Below, piece by piece: positions 53,948 to 62,250 of a DNA stretch of 64,000 nucleotides. The stretch spans positions 26,962-90,961 of the forward strand of contig NZ_PDZL01000020.1 of the NCBI RefSeq assembly GCF_002735705.1, given 5' to 3'. The position numbers and the translations under genes are program-made. The number at the start of each line of letters is the position of its first letter. Within the stretch, counting starts at the first letter, position 1. This stretch comes from Janthinobacterium sp. BJB426 (GTDB taxonomy: Bacteria > Pseudomonadota > Gammaproteobacteria > Burkholderiales > Burkholderiaceae_D). The notes under the pieces were generated by a model, which saw only the letters and a program-made list of their open reading frames with translations, was not told the origin of the DNA and made no database searches.

Positions 53948-54926
53948 AGTAGCGTTGTTCGGCGCCGGACGCATCGGCAAAATCCACGCGGCCAACCTGG
54001 CCGCCCAACCCGGCGTGCAGTTCAAGTATGTGGTCGACGTCAACCAGGAAGCGGCCGCCGCGCTGGCTGGCTTGCATGGCGGCAGCAGCGCGACGGTCGA
54101 GGCGGCACTGGCCGACCCGGCCGTCAAGGCCGTCGTCATCGCTTCCAGCACGGACACGCATGCGGACCTGATCCTGCGCTCGGCCGCCGCCGGCAAGGCC
54201 ATCTTTTGCGAAAAACCCGTCGACCTGACCATCGACCGTGCGCGCGCCTGCGCCGCCGCCGTCAAGGAAGCCAAGGTGCTGTGCATGCTGGGCTTCCAGC
54301 GCCGCTACGACCCCACTTTCAATGCCGTCAAGACACGCATCGAAGCGGGCGAAATCGGCACGCCCGAATTGCTGGTCGTCACCAGCCGCGATCCTGGCCC
54401 GCCACCCGTCAGCTACATCAAGGTATCGGGCGGCATCTTCAAGGATATGCTGATCCACGATTTCGACATCTTCCGCTGGATACTCGACGATGAAGCCGTC
54501 AGCGTGCACGCCACGGGCAGTTGCCTGGTGGACCCCGCCATCGGCGAGGCGGGCGATTTGGACACGGCCGTCGTCACCATCCGCACGGCCAAGGGACGCT
54601 TGTGCCAGATCAATGCCTCACGCCGCGCCGCCTACGGCTACGACCAGCGCTTCGAAGTGCTGGGCAGCGCAGGCATGCTGCAGGCGGGCAATCACAAGCC
54701 GACGGAAGTGACGGCGTATGGCGCCGTGAACGTCAGCGTGGACAAGCCGGAAGACTTTTTCCTGGAACGTTATCGCGTGGCCTACGCCCAGGAAATGGCG
54801 CACTTTTTTGACGCCCTCAGCCACGGCACGCCGCTGCGCACGACCGTGCACGATGGCTTGAAGGCGCTGGAACTGGCCGAAGCGGCCACCTTGTCGTGGC
54901 GCGAACAGCGCGTGGTCACTTTATAA
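53940..54926 (+). CDS. iolG: Inositol 2-dehydrogenase
   Basis: The 328-residue Gfo/Idh/MocA oxidoreductase oxidises myo-inositol to 2-keto-myo-inositol with NAD. The Rossmann motif EVALFGAGRIGKIHAANLAA is at the N-terminus, IFCEKPVDLTIDRARACAAA carries the E-K-P motif, and MLGFQRRYDPTFNAVKTRIE and GGIFKDMLIHDFDIFRWIL carry the catalytic D-x3-H region (LIHDFD). Two ATGs are adjacent; the second (53940) stands six bases after AGGAG and is favoured, the first at 53937 is possible. It starts inside the regulator gene and precedes a second dehydrogenase by 28 bases. Confidence 0.93.
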   Translation: MIEVALFGAGRIGKIHAANLAAQPGVQFKYVVDVNQEAAAALAGLHGGSSATVEAALADPAVKAVVIASSTDTHADLILRSAAAGKAIFCEKPVDLTIDRARACAAAVKEAKVLCMLGFQRRYDPTFNAVKTRIEAGEIGTPELLVVTSRDPGPPPVSYIKVSGGIFKDMLIHDFDIFRWILDDEAVSVHATGSCLVDPAIGEAGDLDTAVVTIRTAKGRLCQINASRRAAYGYDQRFEVLGSAGMLQAGNHKPTEVTAYGAVNVSVDKPEDFFLERYRVAYAQEMAHFFDALSHGTPLRTTVHDGLKALELAEAATLSWREQRVVTL

Positions 54927-54954
54927 ACCAATAATAAAAATACCTGGAGACACC

Positions 54955-55977
54955 ATGTCATCCCCAACATTAAAAGTCGGCATCGTCGGCCTGGGCCGGC
55001 TGGGCCAGCGCCATGCCATCAACCTGGCTCAGCGCGTGCCGAATGCCGAAGTCGTGGCCGCCTGCAGCCCCGTGCAAGCCGAACTGGACTGGGCCGCCAG
55101 CCAGCTCGGCATCACCACCGGCTATGCCGATTACGACGCCCTGCTGGCCCATCCTGGCCTGGACGCCGTCTTCCTCGTCACGCCCACCTCGCTGCATGCG
55201 GACCAGATCATCGCCGCCCTGCGCGCCGGCAAGCACGTGTTTTGCGAAAAACCGTTGTCGCTGGACCTGGCCGACTGCCTGAAAGTGGAAGCGGAAGCGG
55301 CGCGCCACCCGCAGCTGACCATCATGATCGGCTTCGTGCGCCGCTTCGACGCCAGCTACCATGATGCGCAGCAAAAGATTGCCCAAGGCTTGATCGGCAA
55401 GCCGTATCTGGTGCGTTCGCAAACCTGCGACCAGAACGACCCCAGCGGCGCCTTCATGCGCTTCGCCCCCACCAGCGGCGGCATCTTCCTCGATTGCAGC
55501 GTGCACGATATCGACCTGGCGCGCTGGCTGCTGGGCAATCCCGTGCCCAAACGCGTGTATGCGAGCGGCACCAACGCCATCCACACGGGCTTGCAGGCGT
55601 TCGGCGACGTGGACAATGGCCTGGCGACGGTCGAATTTTCCGATGGCAGCATGGCCAGCTTCATGGCCTCGCGCACCATGGCGCATGGCCACGAAACCCT
55701 GACGGAAGTGTTCGGCACGGGCGGCCGCCTGGCCGTGGGCAGCAATCCACGCCTGAACAGGGTGGAAATTTCGGATGCGCATGGCGTACGCAATGAATGC
55801 ACGCCGGACTTCTATGCCCGCTTCGCCGACGCCTTTTTGATCGAGGCGCAGGAATTCACGGATGCGGCACTGGGCCGGCGCACCCTGTCCCTGACCTTGC
55901 ACGACGCGACGGAAGCGACGCGCATCGGCCTGGCCATGACGCAGGCGATGCGCGAGGCACGGGCCTTGGAGTTTTAA
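54955..55977 (+). CDS. Second Gfo/Idh/MocA oxidoreductase (inositol dehydrogenase-like)
   Basis: The 340-residue protein has the same fold as iolG: KVGIVGLGRLGQRHAINLAQ (NAD site), HVFCEKPLSLDLADCLKVEA, IMIGFVRRFDASYHDAQQKI and GGIFLDCSVHDIDLARWLLG (catalytic Asp and His). It probably acts on another stereoisomer, such as scyllo- or D-chiro-inositol, feeding 2-keto-inositol into the pathway. This is inference from context. GGAG precedes the ATG. No terminator is evident before the convergent antitoxin gene, 13 bases away. Confidence 0.88.
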   Translation: MSSPTLKVGIVGLGRLGQRHAINLAQRVPNAEVVAACSPVQAELDWAASQLGITTGYADYDALLAHPGLDAVFLVTPTSLHADQIIAALRAGKHVFCEKPLSLDLADCLKVEAEAARHPQLTIMIGFVRRFDASYHDAQQKIAQGLIGKPYLVRSQTCDQNDPSGAFMRFAPTSGGIFLDCSVHDIDLARWLLGNPVPKRVYASGTNAIHTGLQAFGDVDNGLATVEFSDGSMASFMASRTMAHGHETLTEVFGTGGRLAVGSNPRLNRVEISDAHGVRNECTPDFYARFADAFLIEAQEFTDAALGRRTLSLTLHDATEATRIGLAMTQAMREARALEF

Positions 55978-55990
55978 GCCGCCAGGGGAT

Positions 55991-56350
55991 TCAGGCAGCC
56001 GGCGCGGGAAATGGACGCTCGGGCTGCCTGGGTTCCACGGCCAGGCGCAAGCCCATGGCATCGAGGATGGCCGTCAAGGTGCTCAAGGAGGGATTGCCAT
56101 CGGGCGACAAGGTGCGGTACAGCTGGGTAGGATTGAGCTTGGCCGCCTGCGCCACGGCGGGCACGCCGCCAAAGGCGCGCGTCAGCTGGCGCAGCACGGC
56201 CAGCAGTTCGCCGTGGTCGCCATCGACGAGGATATTGTTGATGAGTTCCAGGGCGAAGGCGGGATCGTCGCGGTACAGCTCAGCCATCGCCTCGTCATGC
56301 GAGCGGTCTCTTGCTGGTTTGCTCATGACCTCTTTCACGTCCTCTTTCAT
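55991..56350 (-). CDS. HigA-like antitoxin (helix-turn-helix)
   Basis: The 119-residue protein belongs to the addiction-module antidote family with an N-terminal variable part and a C-terminal HTH: DPAFALELINNILVDGDHGE, LLAVLRQLTRAFGGVPAVAQ, AAKLNPTQLYRTLSPDGNPS and LSTLTAILDAMGLRLAVEPR. It should bind the toxin and its own promoter. The start at 56350 has AGGAGAGGG about five bases upstream. An upstream in-frame extension lies inside the toxin gene and is rejected. It overlaps the toxin gene by 56 bases in another frame. Confidence 0.9.
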   Translation of the reverse strand: MKEDVKEVMSKPARDRSHDEAMAELYRDDPAFALELINNILVDGDHGELLAVLRQLTRAFGGVPAVAQAAKLNPTQLYRTLSPDGNPSLSTLTAILDAMGLRLAVEPRQPERPFPAPAA

Positions 56351-56672
56351 CTTCCCTCTCCTTCCAGTCATGCCAGCAGGCACAGGCGTATTCGATATCT
56401 TTCGACTGCGTGCGCTTGTCTCCGCCACACAATAATAAAATGATCTGCCCGTTAGCGATGGCGTAATACACGCGGTAGCCAGGCCCCACATCGATGCGCA
56501 ACTCCCACACACCGTCGCGGCAAAACTTGTGGTCGCCAAAATTGCCGGGAATCATACGCAGTACCCGGCGCACGATGGCTACCCTGGCCGTATTGTCGCC
56601 CTGGAGCTTCAGCCATTCCGTATACAAATCCCTGCCCGATGATGTCAGGTAGTGCCGTATCTCGTACATCAT
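56295..56672 (-). CDS. RelE/HigB-superfamily toxin (addiction module killer protein)
   Basis: The 125-residue protein carries the RelE/ParE-like killer domain over the first 95 residues: IRHYLTSSGRDLYTEWLKLQ, NTARVAIVRRVLRMIPGNFG, DHKFCRDGVWELRIDVGPGY, RVYYAIANGQIILLLCGGDK and TQSKDIEYA. The basic and aromatic residues of the mRNA-interferase fold are present (WELRID, YRVYY). The C-terminal 30 residues (DWKEREDERGRERGHEQTSK) are unusually charged and exceed the typical ~95-100 residue length; they are read where the antitoxin start overlaps. Toxin-first order resembles higBA. The start at 56672 or the next ATG (56669) are both possible. Confidence 0.88.
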   Translation of the reverse strand: MMYEIRHYLTSSGRDLYTEWLKLQGDNTARVAIVRRVLRMIPGNFGDHKFCRDGVWELRIDVGPGYRVYYAIANGQIILLLCGGDKRTQSKDIEYACACWHDWKEREDERGRERGHEQTSKRPLA

Positions 56673-56840
56673 ATTCGTCCATAAACGAAGAAAGATCAAG
56701 GGTAAAATCACGTGTACATGTAAAAAAAGTAGGCCGCCCATCTTGCTACCAAACCCGCGCACACAGGCCGCGAATGCCGGGTTCACTGAGCTACATCAAG
56801 ATGCGTTTTTCTAATTGTTATAGGGAAATGATGTCGCGTG

Positions 56841-56874
56841 TGTACATCGCATCTGCATGCAGATGCGCTATACA
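56841..56874. promoter_or_regulatory. 34-bp near-perfect dyad upstream of the DUF885-like gene
   Basis: CGCATCTGCATGCAGATGCG (56848-56867) is a perfect 20-bp palindrome, flanked by TGTACA (left) and TATACA (right), which extend the dyad with one mismatch in each arm. It ends 36 bases before the DUF885-like start and overlaps a TATACAAT-type -10. A repressor operator is likely. Confidence 0.65.
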
Positions 56875-56910
56875 ATAAGCACCAGTTCAACCGCCAGGAA
56901 GCATGCCGCC

Positions 56911-58128
56911 ATGACGCAGCACGACAGCCACTCTCTCCTCCTCACCAACGTGGCCGAACGCTACGTCAAACTGGTCCTGGCCATGGGCCAGCACGATGTC
57001 TCGTATGTCGACGCGTATTACGGCCCGCCCGCATGGCAACAAGAAGCGGTAGAACAGCAACTGAGTTTGAGCGGCATCAAGGATGGTGCAAACGCGGCGC
57101 TGGCCCTGCTGACCGACGCCGACTGCCTGCGCGCCCTCAACCTGCGCAAGCAGTTGCAGGCGGTGCTGGCCAAGGCGGACATGCTGCAGGGATCGCGCCT
57201 GGATTTCGATACGGAAAGCGCGCGCCTGTACGACGCCGTCTCGCCCCATCACAACCGCGCGTACTATGCAGAACTGGTGGCGCAGATCGATGCCCTGCTG
57301 CCTGGCGACGGCACGGTCAGCGACCGGGTCAATGCCTTGCGCGCGCAACTTGTCATTCCCGCCGACAAGCTGCGCGCCGTCATGGATGCGGCCATCCGCG
57401 CGGGCCGCGAACGCACCTTGCAATACATCGCCCTGCCCGACGGCGAAGATTTCGTGCTGGAATTCGTGACCGACAAACCCTGGAGCGGCTACAACTGGTA
57501 CAAGGGCAACTACCAAAGCGTGATCCAGATCAATATCGACTTGCCCGTGTACATCGATCGCGCGGTCGACCTCGGCTGCCACGAAGCGTATCCGGGCCAC
57601 CACGTCTACAACGTGCTACTGGAACGCGACCTGGTGCGCGGCAAGGGCTGGATGGAATACTGCATCTATCCGCTATATTCACCGCAATCCTTGATCGCAG
57701 AAGGCACGGCCAATTACGGCATCGAGCTGAGTTTTACGGAGGAAGAACGGCTGGCTTTCGAGCAGCAGGTGCTGTACCCGCTGGCGGGCCTGGACCCAGC
57801 GCTGGCGCCCCGCTATGCGCAGCTCAATGCGCTGCTGGCAAAGCTGAGCTATGCCGACAACGACATCGCGCGCCAGTACCTCGAAGGCAGCCTGAGCCGC
57901 GAAGAAGCGCTGGAATGGCTGGTCAACGTACGCCTGTACCCGGCCGAGAAATCCGCGCAGCGCCTGCAGTTCTACGATGCCATGGGCGCCTATGTCATCA
58001 ATTACAACCTGGGCCAGGACATGGCGAAAGCCTATGTCGAACGCCAGGGCAGTTCGCGCACCGCGCACTGGGCCGCCTTCCGCGATTTGATGTCTTCACC
58101 GCGCGTGCCCAGCGCGCTGCTGGAATGA
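56911..58128 (+). CDS. DUF885-like putative metallopeptidase (HEAYPGHH motif)
   Basis: The 405-residue protein contains HEAYPGHH (residues 224-231), the HExxxGHH-type zinc motif of the DUF885 peptidase-like family, with a downstream Glu in LIAEGTANYGIEL (about 263). Most of the N-terminal half is helical. E. coli-type DUF885 proteins are about 550-600 residues and usually secreted; this one is shorter and has no signal peptide. Text SGYNWYKGNYQSVIQINIDL and LGCHEAYPGHH fits the catalytic region. The start at 56911 follows AGGA by about ten bases; the upstream in-frame ATG at 56857 lies inside the palindrome and is less likely. Confidence 0.82.
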   Translation: MTQHDSHSLLLTNVAERYVKLVLAMGQHDVSYVDAYYGPPAWQQEAVEQQLSLSGIKDGANAALALLTDADCLRALNLRKQLQAVLAKADMLQGSRLDFDTESARLYDAVSPHHNRAYYAELVAQIDALLPGDGTVSDRVNALRAQLVIPADKLRAVMDAAIRAGRERTLQYIALPDGEDFVLEFVTDKPWSGYNWYKGNYQSVIQINIDLPVYIDRAVDLGCHEAYPGHHVYNVLLERDLVRGKGWMEYCIYPLYSPQSLIAEGTANYGIELSFTEEERLAFEQQVLYPLAGLDPALAPRYAQLNALLAKLSYADNDIARQYLEGSLSREEALEWLVNVRLYPAEKSAQRLQFYDAMGAYVINYNLGQDMAKAYVERQGSSRTAHWAAFRDLMSSPRVPSALLE

Positions 58129-58153
58129 GGCGCTGGCGATAAAGGAGAAAAGC

Positions 58154-59188
58154 ATGCCCCACCACACCACGCACGCCGCCAGCGCCCTGCTGCTGGCCCT
58201 GTCCTTCAGCCATGCGGCGTGGGCCAAGGATGCCGCCGTCGCAGCGGCACCGGCGCTCAGCGCGCGCCAGCAGGCGCTGATGGCGACAGTCGTGGGCAAC
58301 GCCGCCCATCCGCGCATCCTGCAGGTACGCCTCGATGAACTGCACCCGACCCAGCCGGCCATCGGCTACGACCAGGTGTATTACAAACTGGGACGCTATG
58401 CGGCGGAAGAACAGCACATCGCCGACATCGCCAAGCCCAAGAAATTTGCCGACCTGTGTGAAGCCAATGGCCAGGGCGATGTCTTGCCCGGCACGGCCAA
58501 TGCGGCCGGCGCCACCCTGGCCGCGCCACCAGCCGGCTACCGCTGCAAGGCGGCCGTGGGCAGCCGTCCGGACGACATGAAAAGCGTCGTCATCGGCCCG
58601 CAGGGCAAGCTGTACCTGACCGATGGCCACCACACGTTTTCCACCTTCTGGGATGCCGATGGCGGGCGCAATCATCAATTGCAGGTCTGGGTCAAGGTCA
58701 GCGACAATTTCAGTGCGCTGGGAGACGCGGCCTTCTGGGTCCGCATGCGCGCGGAAAACAAGGTATGGCTGAGAGATGGCCGCAACCAGGCCATCACGCC
58801 GCAGCAACTGCCGTCCGCCATCGGCCTCGCATCGCTGGGCGACGATCCATACCGCTCGCTCGTCTACTTTACGCGCGAGATCGGCTACCAACCGCCGGAG
58901 CACGCCACGGAATTTCTCGAATTCTACTGGGCCGACTGGCTGCGCCGCAAACCGACGCTGGACCTGGCGCGTGTCGACCTGCTTGATCCCGTCGCATATG
59001 CCAGCGCCATCCTGCTGGCCGCGCAAGCGATGGTGACGCTGCAAGCATCCGACATCGTCAGCGGTGACAAGCGCGCGGCGGACCTGGGCGCGCTGCGCGA
59101 CATCGGCCACGAAGCATTCGACGCACTGACCGAAGACAAGGGCAAGCTGGGCTACGCCATCGCCTATAAGAAATCGCTGGCCAAATAA
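58154..59188 (+). CDS. Secreted ParB-like protein (ParBc_2 family)
   Basis: The 344-residue protein has a Sec signal (MPHHTTHAASALLLALSFSH, then AAWAKDA, cleaved about 25). The mature part resembles ParBc_2 (putative nuclease/ParB fold): LQVRLDELHPTQPAIGYDQV at about 55-75 and KLYLTDGHHTFSTFWDADGG at about 150-170, the G-H-H-T motif of the fold. The C-terminus is helical (LLDPVAYASAILLAAQAMVT). A secreted ParB-like domain is not used for chromosome partition. The start has AAGGAG (58142) upstream, and it follows the DUF885-like gene by 25 bases, so the two may form an operon. Confidence 0.82.
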   Translation: MPHHTTHAASALLLALSFSHAAWAKDAAVAAAPALSARQQALMATVVGNAAHPRILQVRLDELHPTQPAIGYDQVYYKLGRYAAEEQHIADIAKPKKFADLCEANGQGDVLPGTANAAGATLAAPPAGYRCKAAVGSRPDDMKSVVIGPQGKLYLTDGHHTFSTFWDADGGRNHQLQVWVKVSDNFSALGDAAFWVRMRAENKVWLRDGRNQAITPQQLPSAIGLASLGDDPYRSLVYFTREIGYQPPEHATEFLEFYWADWLRRKPTLDLARVDLLDPVAYASAILLAAQAMVTLQASDIVSGDKRAADLGALRDIGHEAFDALTEDKGKLGYAIAYKKSLAK

Positions 59189-59214
59189 TCGCGGCGGCGT
59201 CAACAACAACGAAC

Positions 59215-59252
59215 AACGGCCCGCCTGTCATTCGACAAGCGGGCCGTTTTTA
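59215..59252 (+). terminator. Intrinsic terminator after the ParBc_2 gene
   Basis: ACGGCCCGC (59216-59224) pairs perfectly with GCGGGCCGT (59239-59247) over a 14-base loop, followed by a T-run (59247-59251). It lies 27 bases after the stop and faces the transporter operon. Confidence 0.88.
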
Positions 59253-59265
59253 TGGGCAGCGTCGC

Positions 59266-60375
59266 TTACGCGATGCGTTCACCATTCTCCGGATCGAACA
59301 GGGCCGCTTTCGACAGGTTGAACGACAGCTGCATCGTCTGCCCCGGCAGCACGGCTTCGCGCGGATGCGTGCGGCAGGTGACGGCGGCGCCGTTCAAGCG
59401 CGTCGTCAGCAGGGTGTCCGGGCCGGTTGGCTCGACCAGGTCGATCAGGCAACCGAGTTCCTGGCCCACGTCGCCGTGCGCGCTGCTCATGTCCGTGATC
59501 TGCTCCGGGCGCACGCCCAAAATCACGTCGCGGCCCGCATAGCTGCGCAGCTTGTCGGTGGCGAACGGCAAGGCCAGGCGCATGCTCTTGCCCGCGTTCT
59601 CGATGGCGACAAACACCTCGTTGCCCTCGATGACAGGCTTGACGGTGATGAAGTTCATCGATGGCGAGCCGATGAAGCCGGCCACGAACAGGTTGGCCGG
59701 ATTGTCGTAGATTTCCTGCGGCGTGCCCAGTTGCTGCACTACCCCATCCTTCATGACGGCGATCAAATCGCCCATGGTCATCGCCTCGATCTGGTCATGC
59801 GTGACGTAGACGATGGTGGCTTTCAGGCGCTGGTGCAGCAACTTGATCTCGGCGCGCATTTCCACGCGCAGCTTGGCGTCCAGGTTCGACAGCGGTTCGT
59901 CGAACAGGAACAGCGACGGCTTGCGCGAAATGGCACGGCCCATGGCCACGCGCTGACGCTGGCCACCGGACAGCTGCGCCGGACGGCGGTCCAGCAAGTG
60001 CGTGATCTGCAGGGTTTCGGCAACGCGGGCGACGATTTCTTCCTGCTCCGCCTTTGGCACTTTTTTCACGTTCAAACCGAACGCGATGTTTTCGCGCACC
60101 GTCATCGACGGGTACAGCGCATACGACTGGAACACCATGGCGATGTCGCGGTCCTTCGGCGGCAGGTCGTTGACGACCTTGCCATCGATGAGGATTTCGC
60201 CCGAGGTGACGCTTTCCAGGCCGGCCACCATGTTGAGCAAGGTCGATTTGCCGGAGCCAGAGCCGCCGACGAGGATCAGGAACTGGCCATCCTTGATCTC
60301 GATGTCGATGCCCTTGAGGACTTCGACGCCATTCGTGTACACCTTGCGGATGCTGCGTATCGATAAACTGGACAT
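59266..60375 (-). CDS. Sugar ABC transporter ATP-binding protein (MalK/UgpC/GtsD type)
   Basis: The 369-residue CUT1 ATPase has Walker A ([20 protein letters not shown]), the Q-loop [15 protein letters not shown], signature [15 protein letters not shown], Walker B ([14 protein letters not shown]) and His switch ([16 protein letters not shown]), then a C-terminal TOBE regulatory domain (about 235-365; [20 protein letters not shown]). It is last in the operon; AAGGAAAG precedes the ATG, nine bases after the permease stop. It probably serves a glucose-type importer (GtsD). Confidence 0.93.
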   Translation of the reverse strand: MSSLSIRSIRKVYTNGVEVLKGIDIEIKDGQFLILVGGSGSGKSTLLNMVAGLESVTSGEILIDGKVVNDLPPKDRDIAMVFQSYALYPSMTVRENIAFGLNVKKVPKAEQEEIVARVAETLQITHLLDRRPAQLSGGQRQRVAMGRAISRKPSLFLFDEPLSNLDAKLRVEMRAEIKLLHQRLKATIVYVTHDQIEAMTMGDLIAVMKDGVVQQLGTPQEIYDNPANLFVAGFIGSPSMNFITVKPVIEGNEVFVAIENAGKSMRLALPFATDKLRSYAGRDVILGVRPEQITDMSSAHGDVGQELGCLIDLVEPTGPDTLLTTRLNGAAVTCRTHPREAVLPGQTMQLSFNLSKAALFDPENGERIA

Positions 60376-60384
60376 ATTCTTTCC

Positions 60385-61254
60385 TTAACCTTTGACTGCG
60401 CCTGCGGTCAGACCGCGCACAAAATAACGGCCTGCGACCAGATAGACCAGCAGGGTCGGCAGCGCGGCAATCACCGCGGCCGCCATGTTGACGTTGTATT
60501 CCTTCACGCCCGTGGACGTGTTGACCAGGTTGTTCAAGCCCACCGTGATCGGCTGCGAATCGCCGCTGGCGAAGACGATACCGAACAGGAAGTCGTTCCA
60601 TATCTGCGTGAATTGCCAGATGATGCAGACGACGAAAATCGGACCCGAAATCGGCAGCACGATCTTGCGGAAGATCAGGAAGAAGCCGGCGCCGTCGATG
60701 CGGGCCGCCTTGATCAATTCTTCCGGCACGCCGATATAGTAATTGCGGAAGAACAGGGTCGTGAACGCCGTGCCATACACCACGTGCACGAAGACGAGGC
60801 CCGTGGTGGTATTGGCCAGGCCGAATTCGCCCAGCAAGCGCGCCATCGGCAGGATCACCACCTGGAACGGAATGAAGCAGCCCACCAGCAAGGCGGCAAA
60901 CAGGATTTCCGAACCGCGGAAGCGCCAATGCGCGAACACATAGCCGTTGAAGGCGCCCAGGAAGGTCGAGATCAGCACGGCGGGAATCACCATCTTGATC
61001 GAGTTCCAGAAGAACGGCTGCATGCCGTCGCAGGTGACGCCCGTGCAGGCCGAAGACCAGGCCTTGGACCAGGAATCGAATTGCCACACGTGCGGCAAGG
61101 CCAGCAGGTTGCCGCTGCGGATCTCGTCGAGCGACTTGAACGACGTCGACAGGGTCACGTACAGAGGCACGATGTAGTACACCGCAAACAGAATCAGCAG
61201 CAGGTATACAACCACCCGTCCGAGGGTGAGGCGATTATTGCGTGTAGGTGTCAT
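60385..61254 (-). CDS. Carbohydrate ABC transporter permease (MalG/GtsC type)
   Basis: The 289-residue permease has six helices and the cytoplasmic coupling segment EELIKAARIDGAGFFLIFRK, which carries the EAA motif. Helix text: RVVVYLLLILFAVYYIVPLY at the N-terminus, AALLVGCFIPFQVVILPMAR, IFVVCIIWQFTQIWNDFLFG and MAAAVIAALPTLLVYLVAGR. It overlaps the other permease by four bases. The C-terminus ends RGLTAGAVKG, typical of the MalG subgroup. Confidence 0.93.
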   Translation of the reverse strand: MTPTRNNRLTLGRVVVYLLLILFAVYYIVPLYVTLSTSFKSLDEIRSGNLLALPHVWQFDSWSKAWSSACTGVTCDGMQPFFWNSIKMVIPAVLISTFLGAFNGYVFAHWRFRGSEILFAALLVGCFIPFQVVILPMARLLGEFGLANTTTGLVFVHVVYGTAFTTLFFRNYYIGVPEELIKAARIDGAGFFLIFRKIVLPISGPIFVVCIIWQFTQIWNDFLFGIVFASGDSQPITVGLNNLVNTSTGVKEYNVNMAAAVIAALPTLLVYLVAGRYFVRGLTAGAVKG

Positions 61255-62135
61255 CTCATCGCCTTTGCGCTGCGCGTTTCCAGGTACATCAGCGGCACGA
61301 GCACGGCCACGATGGTGGCCAGCATCATCATTGCCGATGCCGAGCCCAGGCCCAGCTGGCCGCGGGTGAAGGAAAACTGGTACATGAAGATGGCCGGCAC
61401 GGACGACGAATTGCCAGGGCCGCCAGCCGTCAATGCGATGACCAGGTCGAAGCTCTTGATGGCGATATGCGCGAGGATCAGCAGCACGCTGAAGAACACT
61501 GGACGCATGGCGGGAATCACGATGCGCCAGTAGATCGTCGGCAGCGACGCGCCATCAACTTGCGCCGCCTTGATGATTTCATCATCGATGCCGCGCAGGC
61601 CGGCCAGGAACAGGGCCATGACAAAGCCGGACGACTGCCACACGCCGGCGATCACCACCGTGTAGATGGCCATGTCTGAGTTCACCAGCCAGTCGAAGGT
61701 AAACGAGGTCCAGCCCCAGTCGTGCATGACCTTTTCCAGGCCCAGGCTGGGATTGAGCATCCATTTCCAGGCCGTGCCGGTGACGATGAAGGACAGCGCC
61801 ATCGGATACAGGTAGATGGCGCGCAGCGCGCCTTCGGCGCGGATTTTCTGGTCCAGCAGGATGGCCAGGAACAGGCCGATGGCGATGCTGCAACCGATGA
61901 ACAGGACACCAAAGATGCCGAGGTTCTTGAGCGAGGTCCACCAGCGCTCGTTGTCGAACAGCTCGTAATATTGCACCAGGCCGGCGAACTCGTAGTTCGG
62001 CATCAGCCGCGATTCGGTCAGCGACAGCCAACCGGTCAAAAAGATAAAACCATAGACGAATACCAAGCTGGCGATGAGCGTGGGGCCCAACACCATCTGC
62101 GGTATCCATCGGTCGAATTGCTTGCGTATGGACAT
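61251..62135 (-). CDS. Sugar ABC transporter permease (MalF/GtsB type)
   Basis: The 294-residue permease has six helices (VLGPTLIASLVFVYGFIFLT, LGIFGVLFIGCSIAIGLFLA, VVIAGVWQSSGFVMALFLAG, SASAMMMLATIVAVLVPLMY). The EAA-type coupling segment reads IDDEIIKAAQVDGASLPTIY. The C-terminus ends ETRSAKAMR. It is in a pair with the MalG-type permease (4-base overlap) and follows the binding-protein gene after a 115-base gap holding a strong hairpin. Confidence 0.93.
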   Translation of the reverse strand: MSIRKQFDRWIPQMVLGPTLIASLVFVYGFIFLTGWLSLTESRLMPNYEFAGLVQYYELFDNERWWTSLKNLGIFGVLFIGCSIAIGLFLAILLDQKIRAEGALRAIYLYPMALSFIVTGTAWKWMLNPSLGLEKVMHDWGWTSFTFDWLVNSDMAIYTVVIAGVWQSSGFVMALFLAGLRGIDDEIIKAAQVDGASLPTIYWRIVIPAMRPVFFSVLLILAHIAIKSFDLVIALTAGGPGNSSSVPAIFMYQFSFTRGQLGLGSASAMMMLATIVAVLVPLMYLETRSAKAMR

Positions 62136-62219
62136 AGGACAGCCGTAGAAGTAGAACTGCGTGTGGCGCCGGCCTGGTCGAACGCCAGGGCGGACGCCTG
62201 CGATGCATGCGATGCAGCG

Positions 62220-62243
62220 GGCGCCGGCGGGAGTGCCGGCGCC
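62220..62243 (-). other. Intercistronic hairpin between binding protein and permeases
   Basis: GGCGCCGGC (62220-62228) pairs perfectly with GCCGGCGCC (62235-62243), loop six bases, directly after the binding-protein stop on the minus strand. No T-run follows. Such structures protect the upstream message and lower downstream expression, as known for malE-malF. Confidence 0.65.
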
Positions 62244-62250
62244 GTCGTGA

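Noticed and set aside
56857..56910. Earlier start of the DUF885-like gene inside the palindrome.
   Set aside because: No ribosome binding site, and it would place the operator inside the coding region.
59215..59252. Bidirectional terminator serving the ABC operon as well.
   Set aside because: The minus-strand side lacks a T-run comparable to the plus-strand side, so only plus-strand termination is claimed.
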